Notes: generated from the sequence alone by a model not told the origin. DNA of 64,000 nt from Burkholderia sp. SRS-46 (GCF_004343775.1 NZ_PTXL01000008.1:546699-610698), one strand, 5' to 3'; counted from the first letter of the stretch, positions 34,420 to 45,500 are shown. Program-made: numbers and translations.

Positions 34420-35634
34420 TTACGTGCCGCCGCGCGGCAGCGCCGACACGTCGATGACCGATCCGCGCGGCGCCTCGACGGCCGGGCGGCCTTCGACGAG
34501 CGCCGTCGCGACGGCGATCACGCGCTGCGCGGGGAGTTCCGTCAGGCAGCGGCTCCAGCTTTCGAGATGGCGGTCGCAGCCTTCGAGCTTGCAGGGCACG
34601 CAATCGCCATCGCCCTGCATCAGGTAGACGTTGCCGCGCTGCGCCGAGCCGCGCAGCGGCCACGGTTCGTCGTGCGCGGGCCAGTTGGCGGGCCACGGCC
34701 CCCAGCGGACCGGGTTGGAGGGCCCGAACAGCGCGAGTGTCGGCGTGCCGCACGCGGCGGCGACATGGGTCGCGCCGGTGTCCGGCCCCACGAACAGCCG
34801 CGCGCGGCGAATCAACTCCGCGGTCTCGCCGAACGTCAGGCGTCCGACGAAATTCGCGACCGGCTCGCCGGCCGCCGCCACGATCCGCTGCGCATACTCG
34901 ACCTCCGCGGCGCCCGGCCCGCCGCTCAGCGCGACGTCGAAGCCGCTCGCGCGCGCCCAGCGGATCAGTTCGACCCAGCCGTCCTCGCGCCATTGCTTGT
35001 AGCGGAACATCGGGGATGGATGCAGCACGACGTGCGGCCGCGTGCGCGACAGCGCGGATGGCCCGTACAGCAGCGCGTCGAAGCGCGCGATGCGCGCCGG
35101 ATCGGTGCCGATGCCGGGTGCGACCACTTCCGCGCACGGCGGCACGCCGAGCGCTTCGGCAATCGCGAGACTGCTCGTCACCGTATGGACGTCGCCGTGC
35201 CGGTTGAGCGCGATGCCGTCCAGCATGAAACGCGTCAGCCGCGTGATCCGCTCCGGATCGACGAGCCCGACGCGGCGGCGCCCGCCGAACCACGTGTAGA
35301 AACGGGCGCGATCCGAACTGGTCGCCGCGCATGCGAGGTCGTAGCGGCGCCACAGGCGGGCCGCGTCGGCGAACCGCTCGCGCGGCTTCGCGCGCTGCGC
35401 GACGACGATCACGCGACGGATGTCCGGATTGTGCTCGAGCACGCCCTCCGTGCCGCGAAACACGACCATGTCGATCTGCGCGTCGGGCCACCGCCGCTTC
35501 AGCGAGCGGACCAGCGGCGTCGTCAGCAGCACGTCGCCGATTCTGCGGGTGCAGGCGACGAGGATGCTGCGCGGCGGCGTATCGAACGTAAGGGAAGCGG
35601 TCACGGCGGGTATCGGCTGGGGGGAGCGGGCCAT
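34420..35634 (-). CDS. Family-9 glycosyltransferase (heptosyltransferase type)
   Basis: 404 residues, GT-B fold. N-terminal ILVACTRRIGDVLLTTPLVR, central VVLHPSPMFRYKQW, and C-terminal VGPDTGATHVAAACGTPTLALFGPSNPVRWGPW are the GT9 motifs. A Cys-rich tail (CVPCKLEGCDRH) is also common in the family. Likely adds a heptose or other core sugar to LPS from the cytoplasmic face. A GTG at 35604 is an alternative start. It is the last gene of the minus-strand cluster. Confidence 0.9.
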   Translation of the reverse strand: MARSPQPIPAVTASLTFDTPPRSILVACTRRIGDVLLTTPLVRSLKRRWPDAQIDMVVFRGTEGVLEHNPDIRRVIVVAQRAKPRERFADAARLWRRYDLACAATSSDRARFYTWFGGRRRVGLVDPERITRLTRFMLDGIALNRHGDVHTVTSSLAIAEALGVPPCAEVVAPGIGTDPARIARFDALLYGPSALSRTRPHVVLHPSPMFRYKQWREDGWVELIRWARASGFDVALSGGPGAAEVEYAQRIVAAAGEPVANFVGRLTFGETAELIRRARLFVGPDTGATHVAAACGTPTLALFGPSNPVRWGPWPANWPAHDEPWPLRGSAQRGNVYLMQGDGDCVPCKLEGCDRHLESWSRCLTELPAQRVIAVATALVEGRPAVEAPRGSVIDVSALPRGGT

Positions 35635-35671
35635 TTTAGCGAAATCGCGTTACGCGAACCATGCGGCCGGC

Positions 35672-36913
35672 TCAGCGCGCGGCCGCGAGCAGGCCGTCGG
35701 CGAGCGCGGCGAATCGCCGGTTCGCGGCCGGCACGTCGAAGGTCGCGATCCGCGCCGCCGCGTTGGGCGCGAGCGCCGCGCGCACCGACGCATCGGTCAC
35801 GAGGCGCTCCAGCGCGGCCGACATCGCGTCGACGTCGCCGACCGGCACGAGCAGGCCCGCACGGCCGCCGTCGAGCATGTCGCGCGGCCCGGTCGGGCAA
35901 TCGGTCGCGAGCACCGGCGTGCCGAGCGCCATCGATTCGCCGAGCACCATCGGCGCGCCTTCGTAGCGACTGCTGAGCACGAGCGCCTCGGCCACGCGAA
36001 TGTACGGAAACGGGTTCGCGCAGTAGCCGATGAAGTGCACGGCATTGCGAATGCCCAGCTCCGCCGCGAGCTGCTCGAGCATTGCACGGTCCGGGCCGTC
36101 GCCGAGCAGCACGAGATCCGCGGCGTCCGGCCGGCGCGCGCGCCATTGCGCATACGCGCGCAGCAGGGTGCCATGGTCCTTCTGCCCTTCGTCGAGCCGC
36201 GCAACCGACACGACGAACCGCTCGGCCGGCCGCTCGAACGGCGCCGTCGCGCGCCGGCGGATCGTGTCGACGTCGATCACGTTCGGCAGATCGACGATCC
36301 GCACGCCCGAGCCGTCGAACATTTTTGCGGCCTCGCGGTGCATCGCCGGCGTCAGCATCGCGATCGCCGTATAGCGCGCGTACTGGCGCGTACGCCGCGC
36401 CATGTACGCTTCGCCCTTGTGGCCGAAGCGCGCGACGAAGCTGTAGTGGCTGATGCCGAGCCACGGCATCGCGCCGCGCCCGGCGATGCGACGCAGCGAG
36501 AAATCGAAGTCGCAGACGAGGTCGTAGCCGGCGGCGACCTGCAGGAAGCGCCGCGCGACGAGCGGGCGGATCGCCGCATGCGTCGTCAGCTTGTGCAGCA
36601 GCTTCTCGCCGAACCGCAGCCGGCGGCGGCGCTCGAGCTGGTGCAGCGCATGCGACCAGCGCGCGGTCGCGAGCACGTGAACCGGCACGTCGGCCGGGAT
36701 CGCGCCGCTGCGCCGCAACGCGTCCAGATCGTCGGTCGGAAACGCAACCGACAGCGCGGGCGCGATCACGCGCCGATCGAGCGCGTTCAGCCACGCGACC
36801 AGCGCGGTTTCGGTGCCGCCGCGGCCGAAGTCGTCGATATGGAACAGCACGCGCAGCGGCTTGCCGTTGGCAGTTTGCGCAGCCGCAGCGGCGCGCGTCA
36901 GGACGTCGTTCAT
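35672..36913 (-). CDS. Family-4-like (GT-B) LPS-core glycosyltransferase
   Basis: 413 residues. It has LFHIDDFGRGGTETALVAW (donor-domain loop), and near the end SSRYEGAPMVLGESMALGTPVLATD, the E-x7-E retaining-transferase motif. The start at 36913 lies one base after the waaL stop, so the two are coupled; an in-frame ATG 11 codons upstream is less likely. Probably modifies the LPS core or O-antigen primer. Confidence 0.88.
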   Translation of the reverse strand: MNDVLTRAAAAAQTANGKPLRVLFHIDDFGRGGTETALVAWLNALDRRVIAPALSVAFPTDDLDALRRSGAIPADVPVHVLATARWSHALHQLERRRRLRFGEKLLHKLTTHAAIRPLVARRFLQVAAGYDLVCDFDFSLRRIAGRGAMPWLGISHYSFVARFGHKGEAYMARRTRQYARYTAIAMLTPAMHREAAKMFDGSGVRIVDLPNVIDVDTIRRRATAPFERPAERFVVSVARLDEGQKDHGTLLRAYAQWRARRPDAADLVLLGDGPDRAMLEQLAAELGIRNAVHFIGYCANPFPYIRVAEALVLSSRYEGAPMVLGESMALGTPVLATDCPTGPRDMLDGGRAGLLVPVGDVDAMSAALERLVTDASVRAALAPNAAARIATFDVPAANRRFAALADGLLAAAR

Positions 36914-36914
36914 G

Positions 36915-38201
36915 TCAGTTCGCCTTCCATTGCGCGCGGAGCACACCGGCGTAGCGTTCGCCGCAGCCCAGCACCAGCCCCGCGAACGACCAGAACGCGA
37001 GCATCGTCGTCCGCCACATGAAATCGTCCACCACGTTCTTGGTGATCATGCCGACCACGAGCGCGACGCCGCCGGCGGCAATCCACGGATTGCTGCGCCG
37101 CAGCCGCAAGAACGCGATCGCGAGCGACAGCAGCAGCCAGGCATGCAGGAACAGGCCGATCCAGCCAGTCTGCAGCCAGGTGTTGAGAAAGAGATTGTGC
37201 GCGTGCGTGCGCGCCTGCGGCTCGACCTCCAGCAGTGCCTGCGGCATCGCGCTGCCGTACACCATCCCCGGCAGCGGCTTGCCGAAGCCGATGCCCGTCC
37301 ATTGGTGCGGGCTTCCCTGGCCGCCGTAAAACTTCCACAGCTTCGGCCGGGTGTCCGACGACAGCGTGTCGCCGAGCGCGGTCAGGCCAGGCGGCACGTA
37401 GATCGGGATGCCGGCGACCGAGACGTCGCGCGAGCTGGCGAGGGCCGGCGGCGGCGCGCCGTGATAGCGCAGCCGCGCGCTCAGCTCGAGCGTGCCGAGC
37501 GCGCCGGCGCCGAGCACGACCACCGCCAGCGCCGCCAGCAGCAGATGGCGGCGATACAGCGGGTACAGCCCGATCAGCAGCGTGGTCGCCGCGGCCGGCC
37601 AGAAGAAGCGGTTGAGGGTGCCCAAGCCGACCAGCACGCACAGCACGAGCCCTGCCCCGCCGACCCAGCGCCAGTTGCGCTGCGGCATCAGGAACGCGCA
37701 GAACAGCGCCATCGCGAACACCATCAGCGTGCTGGTGTGGCCGACCCGCGCATAGAAGCGGATCGGGAACGTCTCCGGCGTCGGCGGCTGCAGCCGGCCC
37801 CAGTAGATCACGCTGATCACGGCCAGCAGCATGCACGCGAACCACACCGTCAGCGCGACGCGCGCCGGGCGCTCGACGCGCGTGCCGAACAGCCAGAAGC
37901 CCCAGAACGTCAGCAGCGGATACAGGACCTCGTCGAGCCATGCATGCAGGCTGACGCCCGGGAACGCCGACCAGCGCACCGACGCGAGCGTCCACGCCGC
38001 CCATCCGACGATCGGGACGAACAGCGGCCAGCGGAACGGCGCCGGCCGCCCGGACGAGAAGGCGGCCGCCGCGAGTGCGATGGCGACGAGCACCAGGCCG
38101 CTGTTCACGAACCCCATCACGTGTCCGAACATCACCACGAACATCAGGATCGGGCAGGCGATCCACAGGAGGCGCTCGATACGCGCCGGGGTAACAGTCA
38201 T
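36915..38201 (-). CDS. waaL: O-antigen ligase WaaL
   Basis: 428 residues, about eleven membrane helices with a large periplasmic loop (about 255-325). The loop ends with the Wzy_C/WaaL motif ARTHAHNLFLNTWLQTGWIG, and an Arg-rich stretch precedes it. WaaL joins O-antigen from undecaprenyl diphosphate to lipid A-core at the periplasmic face. Coupled by ATGA to the GT9 gene upstream, and nearly contiguous with the downstream GT gene. Confidence 0.88.
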   Translation of the reverse strand: MTVTPARIERLLWIACPILMFVVMFGHVMGFVNSGLVLVAIALAAAAFSSGRPAPFRWPLFVPIVGWAAWTLASVRWSAFPGVSLHAWLDEVLYPLLTFWGFWLFGTRVERPARVALTVWFACMLLAVISVIYWGRLQPPTPETFPIRFYARVGHTSTLMVFAMALFCAFLMPQRNWRWVGGAGLVLCVLVGLGTLNRFFWPAAATTLLIGLYPLYRRHLLLAALAVVVLGAGALGTLELSARLRYHGAPPPALASSRDVSVAGIPIYVPPGLTALGDTLSSDTRPKLWKFYGGQGSPHQWTGIGFGKPLPGMVYGSAMPQALLEVEPQARTHAHNLFLNTWLQTGWIGLFLHAWLLLSLAIAFLRLRRSNPWIAAGGVALVVGMITKNVVDDFMWRTTMLAFWSFAGLVLGCGERYAGVLRAQWKAN

Positions 38202-39328
38202 CGAACTTGCACCAGTACTTGTTGAAATGCTTCACGCACCGCGTCCACCGTCAGCGCGCTCATGCATGCCGCGTTGTCGTCGTGCCAGGCGACGCAGGTC
38301 GTCGCGTTCCGGTCGCAGCGCCGCATCCACTGGACGTGGCGCTGGAAAATGTAGGGCTGGTCGCGGCACGGCATGTCGGCGATCGTCACCGCGATGAACG
38401 GGACGTCGCGCCAGTAGCGGCCGGCGCCGTGCACGACCGCGCTGCCGGGGCCGAACAGCGCGACGGTCGGCACGCCGATGAGCCGCGCGAGATGCGCGAC
38501 GCCCGTGTCGGGGCAAACGACCGCCCGCGCGCCCGCATACAGGTGCCACAGATCCGCGAGGCCGAGCTGGCCTGCGAAGTTCGGCTGTCCGGCGCCCGGC
38601 CCGATCGCCTCGATCAGCTCGACCTCGCCCTTGCTGCCGCTCCATACCGGCAGATAGCCGGCTGCCTCGACGTCGGCCGCGAGCGCGCGCCAGCGCTCGA
38701 GCGGCCAGCGCTTGACCGCCGTGCTCGCGCCGGGATGCAGCACGACATACGGCCGCTCGCGCAGCGATGCGGGCAGCGCGGCAACGGCGGGCGGCGCCGG
38801 CCAGTCGGCCGGCCGATAAATTCGCGGCGGCGGGCCGTCGACCAGATCCGCGATCAGGTCGCACCACGCGGTCGGCACGTCGGGATACGCGCGCGCCTCG
38901 TCGACGGGCCAGTTCTTCCATGCGGGCGCATCGCCCCCATGCGCGACGATCCATCGGCAGCCGGCGCCGAGAGCAAGCCAGCTGTGGCGATTGTCCGCCG
39001 CAACGATGCCGAGGTCGTACGGCCCCGACGCCAGCAGTCGCCGCACCGAGGCGGGGTCGCGGGGATCGAACGCGAACGCTTGCACACCGAACGGCTCGCG
39101 CGCGAACAGCGGCGCGATGGCCTTCGGGCAGGCGAGCACGATCCGGGCGGCCGGATATTGCTCGCGCAATTTCGCGAGCAGCGGCGTCAGCAGCAGCGTG
39201 TCGCCGAGCAGCAGGTGGTGTGCGATGAGAATGCTAGCGGGCCGTTGCGGCTTGCGCCGCAGCGGCTTCAACAGCATTCTCGGCAGAGCCCGCGCAAAGA
39301 TGTGGATACGTCCTGGAAAACGGCTCAT
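38198..39328 (-). CDS. Family-9 glycosyltransferase (heptosyltransferase-like)
   Basis: 376 residues, GT-B. ILIAHHLLLGDTLLLTPLLAKLR starts the fold, YVVLHPGASTAVKRWPLERW is the donor site, and VCPDTGVAHLARLIGVPTVALFGPG the C-terminal motif. Its tail has several Cys (MPCRDQPYIF, RRCDRNATTCVAW). The start at 39328 is chosen as the N-terminus of the basic RFPGRIH segment; an ATG 18 codons upstream is also possible. First gene of the core cluster after the 39.5-kb promoter. Confidence 0.88.
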   Translation of the reverse strand: MSRFPGRIHIFARALPRMLLKPLRRKPQRPASILIAHHLLLGDTLLLTPLLAKLREQYPAARIVLACPKAIAPLFAREPFGVQAFAFDPRDPASVRRLLASGPYDLGIVAADNRHSWLALGAGCRWIVAHGGDAPAWKNWPVDEARAYPDVPTAWCDLIADLVDGPPPRIYRPADWPAPPAVAALPASLRERPYVVLHPGASTAVKRWPLERWRALAADVEAAGYLPVWSGSKGEVELIEAIGPGAGQPNFAGQLGLADLWHLYAGARAVVCPDTGVAHLARLIGVPTVALFGPGSAVVHGAGRYWRDVPFIAVTIADMPCRDQPYIFQRHVQWMRRCDRNATTCVAWHDDNAACMSALTVDAVREAFQQVLVQVR

Positions 39329-39539
39329 CGGTTCAACGGCGGACAGTCTCGACGCGGGGATTCGCCGTGCGCATCGGCCCAACGAGCGGCCACGTCGTCA
39401 TGCGAACTCTCCATATGATCGTAGTAATTGAGCGGGGATGAGCGTGCGCGCAGCGCCGCGCGGCCCGTTCCGCGCGCCCGGAGGCGCATCGCGCAACCGG
39501 CCGTCGCCTGACACTGGCCGACGGGTCACGAGCCGGCAG

Positions 39540-39545
39540 AGTATA
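39540..39545 (-). promoter_or_regulatory. Putative extended -10 promoter of the waaL cluster
   Basis: On the minus strand TGGTATACT is an extended -10 in the 287-bp gap between the GT4 gene and the GT9 gene. It would start a leader of about 200 nt before the ATG at 39328. The rest of the gap holds no gene that I can support. Confidence 0.5.
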
Positions 39546-39615
39546 CCATCGCGCCTCCCCCGCTCCGGGGCCGAAAGCGCGCCGTCCGGCCTGGCCCGGC
39601 GGCGCCATTCGGCCG

Positions 39616-40704
39616 CTAGGCCGGCATGCGCGCGTGGACCTCGCGGGCGAGCGCCAGCAACTGCTCGACATGGTGGCCGACGCCCGGATCGTAGCCCACG
39701 GCGCCTTGCGCGACGGCCGCGCGGTCGCCGCCGCCCCCGCTCGCCCGCGAACGGGCAACCGCGGCCGCGATGGCCGCGCGCAGCGACGCGACATCGTTCG
39801 CGGTAAACGCGAGCTTCGCGTGATCCGCGATCGCGTCATAACAGCCGAGCGTCGTCGGCAGGATCACCGGCGTGCCGCACATCACGGATTCGATCCCGAC
39901 GAGCCCGAACGGCTCGTACTTCGACGCCAGGATCGTGTAGTCGGCGGCACGGTAGCCGTCCTCGATGTCCTTCACATAGCCGACGTAGCGCAGTTGCGAC
40001 GACGTCCGCTCCGGCGGCCGGCCGGCGACCGCCACCACCACCGACGCATCGACGCCTTCGCGCAGCGCCGCCTCGATCAGCGGCAGGCCCTTGCGCGCGT
40101 GGCTGCTCGACGGGAACAGCAGCACGATGTCGCGCTCGCCGAAGCCGAAGCGGCGGCGCAGCGCCGCGCGCGCCGCGTCGTCGACCGTCGAGAAGCGCTG
40201 CGCGTCGACCGGCGGGTACAGCATGCGGATCTTCGCGTCGTCGACCGCGTACAGCGTACGCAACTCGTCGCGCATCATCGGCGAATGCGCGACGACGTAG
40301 CGCGCCGCCGCGTATTGCCGGCTCTCCAGTGCGATCTGCCGCCGGTCGAAGAACGTCGGCGTGCGGCCGATCGCGCGCAGGAAGCCGCGGTGCGTGCCGC
40401 CGCAGATCGCGATGTCGGAGCAATCGACGCGATTGCAGCCGATCAGCACGTCGACACCCGCCGCGCGGCGCGCGGCACGCAACCGCCACGCGAACCAGCC
40501 GTCGCGCAGTTTCCCGGGGAGAAACGACACGTCGATGCGGTGCGGCTCGACGAGCCGCGCCTCCGGAATCGACGTATCGATCTTGCGTGCGAAAAACGCG
40601 GGCGTGATGCCCGCATCCGCGATGCCGCGCGCGAGGTCGATCGCATAGCGCTCGAGGCCGCCGCCATGCTTCAGCGCGTTTCCAGACAGGCCGATCTTCA
40701 TCAT
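39616..40704 (-). CDS. Family-4 glycosyltransferase (WaaG-like)
   Basis: 362 residues, GT-B retaining. NALKHGGGLERYAIDLA is the donor-loop start, HSPMMRDELRTLY lies in the middle, and ILASKYEPFGLVGIESVMCGTPVIL is the E-x7-E motif. Similar enzymes add the first core glucose (WaaG). It begins 37 bp after msbA, so it is probably co-transcribed with dnaE and msbA. Confidence 0.88.
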   Translation of the reverse strand: MMKIGLSGNALKHGGGLERYAIDLARGIADAGITPAFFARKIDTSIPEARLVEPHRIDVSFLPGKLRDGWFAWRLRAARRAAGVDVLIGCNRVDCSDIAICGGTHRGFLRAIGRTPTFFDRRQIALESRQYAAARYVVAHSPMMRDELRTLYAVDDAKIRMLYPPVDAQRFSTVDDAARAALRRRFGFGERDIVLLFPSSSHARKGLPLIEAALREGVDASVVVAVAGRPPERTSSQLRYVGYVKDIEDGYRAADYTILASKYEPFGLVGIESVMCGTPVILPTTLGCYDAIADHAKLAFTANDVASLRAAIAAAVARSRASGGGGDRAAVAQGAVGYDPGVGHHVEQLLALAREVHARMPA

Positions 40705-40741
40705 CGTGCGCGGGCCCTCGAATCAACCGGACGCCGCATGC

Positions 40742-42529
40742 TCAACCGGCCTCCTGCTGGAACTGGATCCGGTGCAGGTGCGCATACAGGCCGTCGCGGT
40801 CGAGCAGTGCCGCGTGGCTGCCGCTCTCGACGATGCGGCCGCCGTCCATGACGAGGATCCGGTCCGCGCGCTCGATCGTCGACAGGCGGTGCGCGATCAC
40901 GAGCGTGGTGCGCCCCTTCATCAGGGTCTCGAGCGCGGCCTGGACGTGGCGCTCGGATTCCGAATCGAGCGCCGACGTGGCCTCGTCGAGAATCAGGATC
41001 GGCGCGTCCTTGTAGATCGCCCGCGCGATCGCGAGGCGTTGCCGCTGGCCGCCCGACAGGCGCATGCCGTTGTCGCCGACCAGCGTGTCGAGACCTTCCG
41101 GCATCGCCTCGACCGTGCTCAGCAGGTTGGCCGCGCGCAATGCGGCGACCACCCGCTCGCGATCCGGCGTCTCGCCGTACGCCACGTTGCTCGCGATCGT
41201 GTCGTTGAACAGCACGACGTCCTGGCTCACCATCGCGATCTGGCTGCGCAGGTCGTGCAGCCGGTATTCCGGCAGCGCGACGCCGTCGACCAGGATGCTG
41301 CCGCTCGTCGGATCGAAGAAGCGCGGCAGCAGGTTGACGAGCGTGGTCTTGCCGCTGCCCGACGGCCCGGCCAGCGCGATCATCTCGCCCGGCGCGACGT
41401 CGAACGTCACGCGATCGAGCGTCGGCTTGCCGGACGACGTCCCGTACGCGAACGACACGTCGCGGAACTCGATCCGGCCGGTCGCGCGGGCGAGCGGCTT
41501 GCCGCCGCCTTCCGGCTCGCGCGGCTCGTCGATCAGGCCGAAGATCAGCTCGGCGGCCGTCATGCCTCGCTGCAGCGGCTGGTTGACGTCCATCAGGTGC
41601 TTGAGCGGCGAGATGATCAGCAGCATCGCGGTGACGAACGCGACGAAGCCGCCGACCGTGGTCTGGTCGTTCGCGGACTGCACGACGGCGATCGTCAGCA
41701 CGACCGCGAGCGCGATCGACGCGAGGAACTGCGTGATCGGCTGCGCGAGGCCGCCGGACACGATCATCCGCATCGAATAGCCGCGCAGGCGCCGGCTCAG
41801 CGTGTTGAAGCGGTCGATCTCGTATCGCTCGCCGTTGTGGATCTTCACGACCTTGTAGCCGCCGACCGTCTCCTCGACGATGTACGCGAGCTGGTTCGTG
41901 AGCGTCTGGTGCTCGCGGTTCAGGCGGCGCAGCCGGCGATTGATCTTGCCGACGACCCAGCCGATGCACGGCAGCAGCACCGCGACAATCAGCGTCAGGC
42001 GCCAGTTCAGGTAGAACAGGTAGCCGAGCAGGAACAGGACCGTCAGCGAATCGCGCACGAGCGTGATCATCACGCCCATCAGCACGTTGAGCACCTGGTT
42101 GACTTCGAACACGATCGCGTTGATCACCGTGCTCGCGGTCTCGCGCTGGAAGAACGACACGCCGGTGTGGATCATTCGCTCGAACATCTCGATGCGCAGC
42201 TGGAGCAGGATCCGGTTCGACACGTATTGCAGCAGGTAGCCGGACGCATACTGCGCGAGCGCCCGCACGAGCGCGAGGCCGACGACCGCGAGCGGCACGT
42301 ACAGCTTCGCGCTCACGTCGCCCTTCGCGCCGAAGCCGCGATCGAGCAGCGGCTTCAGCAGCGCCGGGATCCCCGCTTCGGTGCCGGCGACGACGGCCAT
42401 CGCCAGCACGCCTGCCAGCAGCACCCACAGGAGCGGCTTCACGTAGGGCCACAGACGGCGCGCGACGACCACGGGCGACGACGCGTCCTGTCCGCCTATG
42501 GGTTTGCTTAGAGTAGGCTTGACGCTCAA
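40742..42529 (-). CDS. msbA: Lipid A-core flippase MsbA (ABC exporter)
   Basis: 595 residues, a half-transporter. Six membrane helices (about 25-320) are followed by an ATP-binding domain with Walker A GPSGSGKTT, signature LSGGQRQR and Walker B LILDEATSALD. It works as a homodimer moving lipid A-core across the inner membrane. Located 30 bp after dnaE and before the WaaG-like gene, consistent with an LPS-export role. Confidence 0.93.
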   Translation of the reverse strand: MSVKPTLSKPIGGQDASSPVVVARRLWPYVKPLLWVLLAGVLAMAVVAGTEAGIPALLKPLLDRGFGAKGDVSAKLYVPLAVVGLALVRALAQYASGYLLQYVSNRILLQLRIEMFERMIHTGVSFFQRETASTVINAIVFEVNQVLNVLMGVMITLVRDSLTVLFLLGYLFYLNWRLTLIVAVLLPCIGWVVGKINRRLRRLNREHQTLTNQLAYIVEETVGGYKVVKIHNGERYEIDRFNTLSRRLRGYSMRMIVSGGLAQPITQFLASIALAVVLTIAVVQSANDQTTVGGFVAFVTAMLLIISPLKHLMDVNQPLQRGMTAAELIFGLIDEPREPEGGGKPLARATGRIEFRDVSFAYGTSSGKPTLDRVTFDVAPGEMIALAGPSGSGKTTLVNLLPRFFDPTSGSILVDGVALPEYRLHDLRSQIAMVSQDVVLFNDTIASNVAYGETPDRERVVAALRAANLLSTVEAMPEGLDTLVGDNGMRLSGGQRQRLAIARAIYKDAPILILDEATSALDSESERHVQAALETLMKGRTTLVIAHRLSTIERADRILVMDGGRIVESGSHAALLDRDGLYAHLHRIQFQQEAG

Positions 42530-42559
42530 GATGTCCTCAAACGGATACGGATCCGGATT

Positions 42560-45500
42560 TCAGTAAACGATTTCGACCGCGCCGCTCGCGAACGCGGCAC
42601 GCAGTTCGGCGAGCAGGGTGTCGCTCGGCTTCACGCGCCACGCATCGCCGAGACGCATCTCGCCTTGTGCGCGCGCATTGCTGTAGTGGATCTGCACCGC
42701 GAGACCGTTCGGCAGCGGCGGCGCAGGCCGGCGGCCGCCGTCGCGCCCGCCGCCGCGCGGCGCGGGCGCCTCGGCGACGCTCGCCGAGGCCGGATCGTCC
42801 TTCGACACGTGCGGCTCGAGCACGCGGCGCAGCGCGGCGGCATCGGCATCGCCGTTCATCGTCAGCCGCACGGCCTGCGCATAGCGGCTGCGCGCGCGCT
42901 CGAGATCCATCACGGTATCGGCCGTGAAGCGGATCCCGCCCGTGAACGCATCGTTGCGCGCCTGCCCCTGCACGATCAGCAGCTCGTCTTCCTTGAACAG
43001 CGCCTTGTTGGCCTCGAACTGCTCGTTGAAGATCGTGATCTCGCACTGGCCCGTGCCGTCGTCGAGCAGCGCGATCAGCATCTTGCCGCGCTGGGTCATC
43101 TGCGTGCGCAGCGACGCGATGACGCCCGCGACGAGCTTGTCGCGCCCTTCCTTCAGTTCGCCGACCTTCTGCCGCGCGAAGCGGCGCACCTCGTCGCGAT
43201 ACGCGTCGAACAGGTGGCCCGACAAGTAGAAGCCGAGCGCGCCCTTCTCTTCCTGCAGGCGGCGCTTGTCGTCCCACGCCGGCTCGTCGACGAGCGCATG
43301 CGCGTGCGGCGACTCGGCGCCCATGTCGAACAGGCCGGCCTGCATCGCGTTCGCCTCGGCCTGGTCGGCCGCTTCCATCGCGAGCGGCACCGACGCGAGC
43401 AGCTGCGCGCGGTTCGCGGTCAGCGAATCGAACGCGCCGGCGCGGATCAGCGCCTCGATCGTGCGGCGGTTCACCATCCGCCGGTCGATCCGCTCGCAGA
43501 AGTCGAACAGGTCGGTGAACGGCTTCTCCTCGCGCGCGCGCAGGATTTCCTCGATCGCGTTCTGGCCGCTGCCCTTCACCGCGCCGAGCCCGTAGCGGAT
43601 CGTGCGCGAGCGCTTGCCGTCCGCTTCGGCCACCGGCTCGAAGCGATAGTGCGACTGGTTGATGTCCGGCGGCAGCACGACGAGGTTGTTCACGACGCAG
43701 TCGTCGAACAGGATCTTCACCTTGTCGGTGTCGTCCATCGCGAGCGTCATGTTGGCCGCCATGAATTCGGCGGGATGGTGCGCCTTCAGCCACGCGGTGT
43801 AGTACGCGAGCAGCGCATAGGCGGCCGCGTGCGACTTGTTGAAGCCGTAGCCCGCGAACTTCTCCATCAGGTCGAAGATCTCGTCGGACTTCTCGCGCGT
43901 GAGACCGTTCGTCGCCGCACCCTCGGCGAAGATCTCGCGGTGCTTGGCCATCTCCTCGGGCTTCTTCTTGCCCATCGCGCGGCGCAGCAAGTCCGCGCCG
44001 CCGAGCGAGTAGCCGCCGATGATCTGCGCCATCTGCATCACCTGCTCCTGATAGACCATGATGCCGTAGGTCTCTTTCAGGACGGGTTCGACGCGCGGAT
44101 CCGGATATTCGACCTTCTCGCGGCCGTGCTTGCGCGCGCAGAAGCTCGGGATCAGGTCCATCGGGCCCGGACGGTACAACGACACGAGCGCGATGATGTC
44201 CTCGAAGCGGTCCGGCTGCGCATCCTTCAGCATGCCCTGCATGCCGCGGCTTTCCAGCTGGAACACGGCTACCGTGTTGGCCTTCTTGAGGATCTGGAAC
44301 GACGTGGCGTCGTCGAGCGGCACCTGCGCGAGCGACCAGTCGGCCTTCGACGGATCGAGGCGGCGGATGTAGCGCTCGGCCCAGTCGAGGATCGTCAGCG
44401 TGGTCAGGCCCAGAAAGTCGAACTTCACGAGGCCGACCGCTTCGACGTCGTCCTTGTCGTACTGGCTGACGACGCCGCCGTCGTCGCCCTGCGTGTAGAG
44501 CGGGCAGAAATCGGTCAGCTTGCCGGGCGCGATCAGCACGCCGCCCGCGTGCATCCCGACGTTGCGCGTGAGGCCCTCGACGCGCTGCGCGAGGTCGAGC
44601 AGCTGGTGGACCTCGTCCTCGTGGTCGTAGCGCTCCTGGAGCTGCGGCTCCTCCTTCATCGCGTCGGCGATCGTCACGTGCTTGCCCGGCTTGAACGGGA
44701 TCAGCTTCGCGACGCCGTCGGTGAACATGTAGCCGAGGTCGAGCACGCGGCCGATGTCGCGCACGGCCGCCTTCGCGGCCATCGTGCCGAAGGTGGCGAT
44801 CTGCGACACCGCGTCCGCGCCGTACTTCTCCTTCACGTACTGGATCACGCGATCGCGGCCGTGCTGGCAGAAGTCGATGTCGAAGTCGGGCATCGACACG
44901 CGCTCCGGGTTCAGGAAGCGCTCGAACAGCAGGTTGTAGCGCAGCGGGTCGAGATCGGTGATGCCGAGCGCGTACGCGACCAGCGAGCCCGCGCCCGAAC
45001 CCCGCCCGGGGCCGACCGGCACGCCGTTGTTCTTCGCCCAGTTGATGAAGTCCGCGACGATCAGGAAGTAGCCCGGGAAGCCCATCTTCGTGATGGTCCC
45101 GCACTCGAAATCGAGCCGCTTGTAGTACGTGTCGCGCTGCGCGTCGCGCTCCGCGGCATCCGGATACAGCTGCTCGAGGCGCTTTTCGAGCCCTTCCTTC
45201 GACAGCTGGATCAGGTAGTCGTCGAGCGACATGCCGTCCGGCGTCGGGAACAGCGGCAGCTTCGGCTTGCCGAGCTCGAGCGTCAGGTTGCAGCGCTTCG
45301 CGATCTCGATCGTGTTCGCGATCGCGGACGGCAGATCCGCGAACAGCGCGGCCATGTCGTCCTGCGTGCGGAAATACTGGTCGGTCGTGAAACGCTTCTG
45401 GCGCCGCGGATTCGCGAGGATGTCGCCTTCCGAAATGCACACGCGCGCTTCGTGCGCGGTGAAATCGTCGTCGGTCATGAACTGCGTCGGATGCGTCGCG

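Noticed and set aside
34397..34426. CACGTA/TACGTG inverted pair at the end of the GT9 gene as a terminator
   Set aside because: Six-base arms with a six-base loop and no T run; too weak to call.
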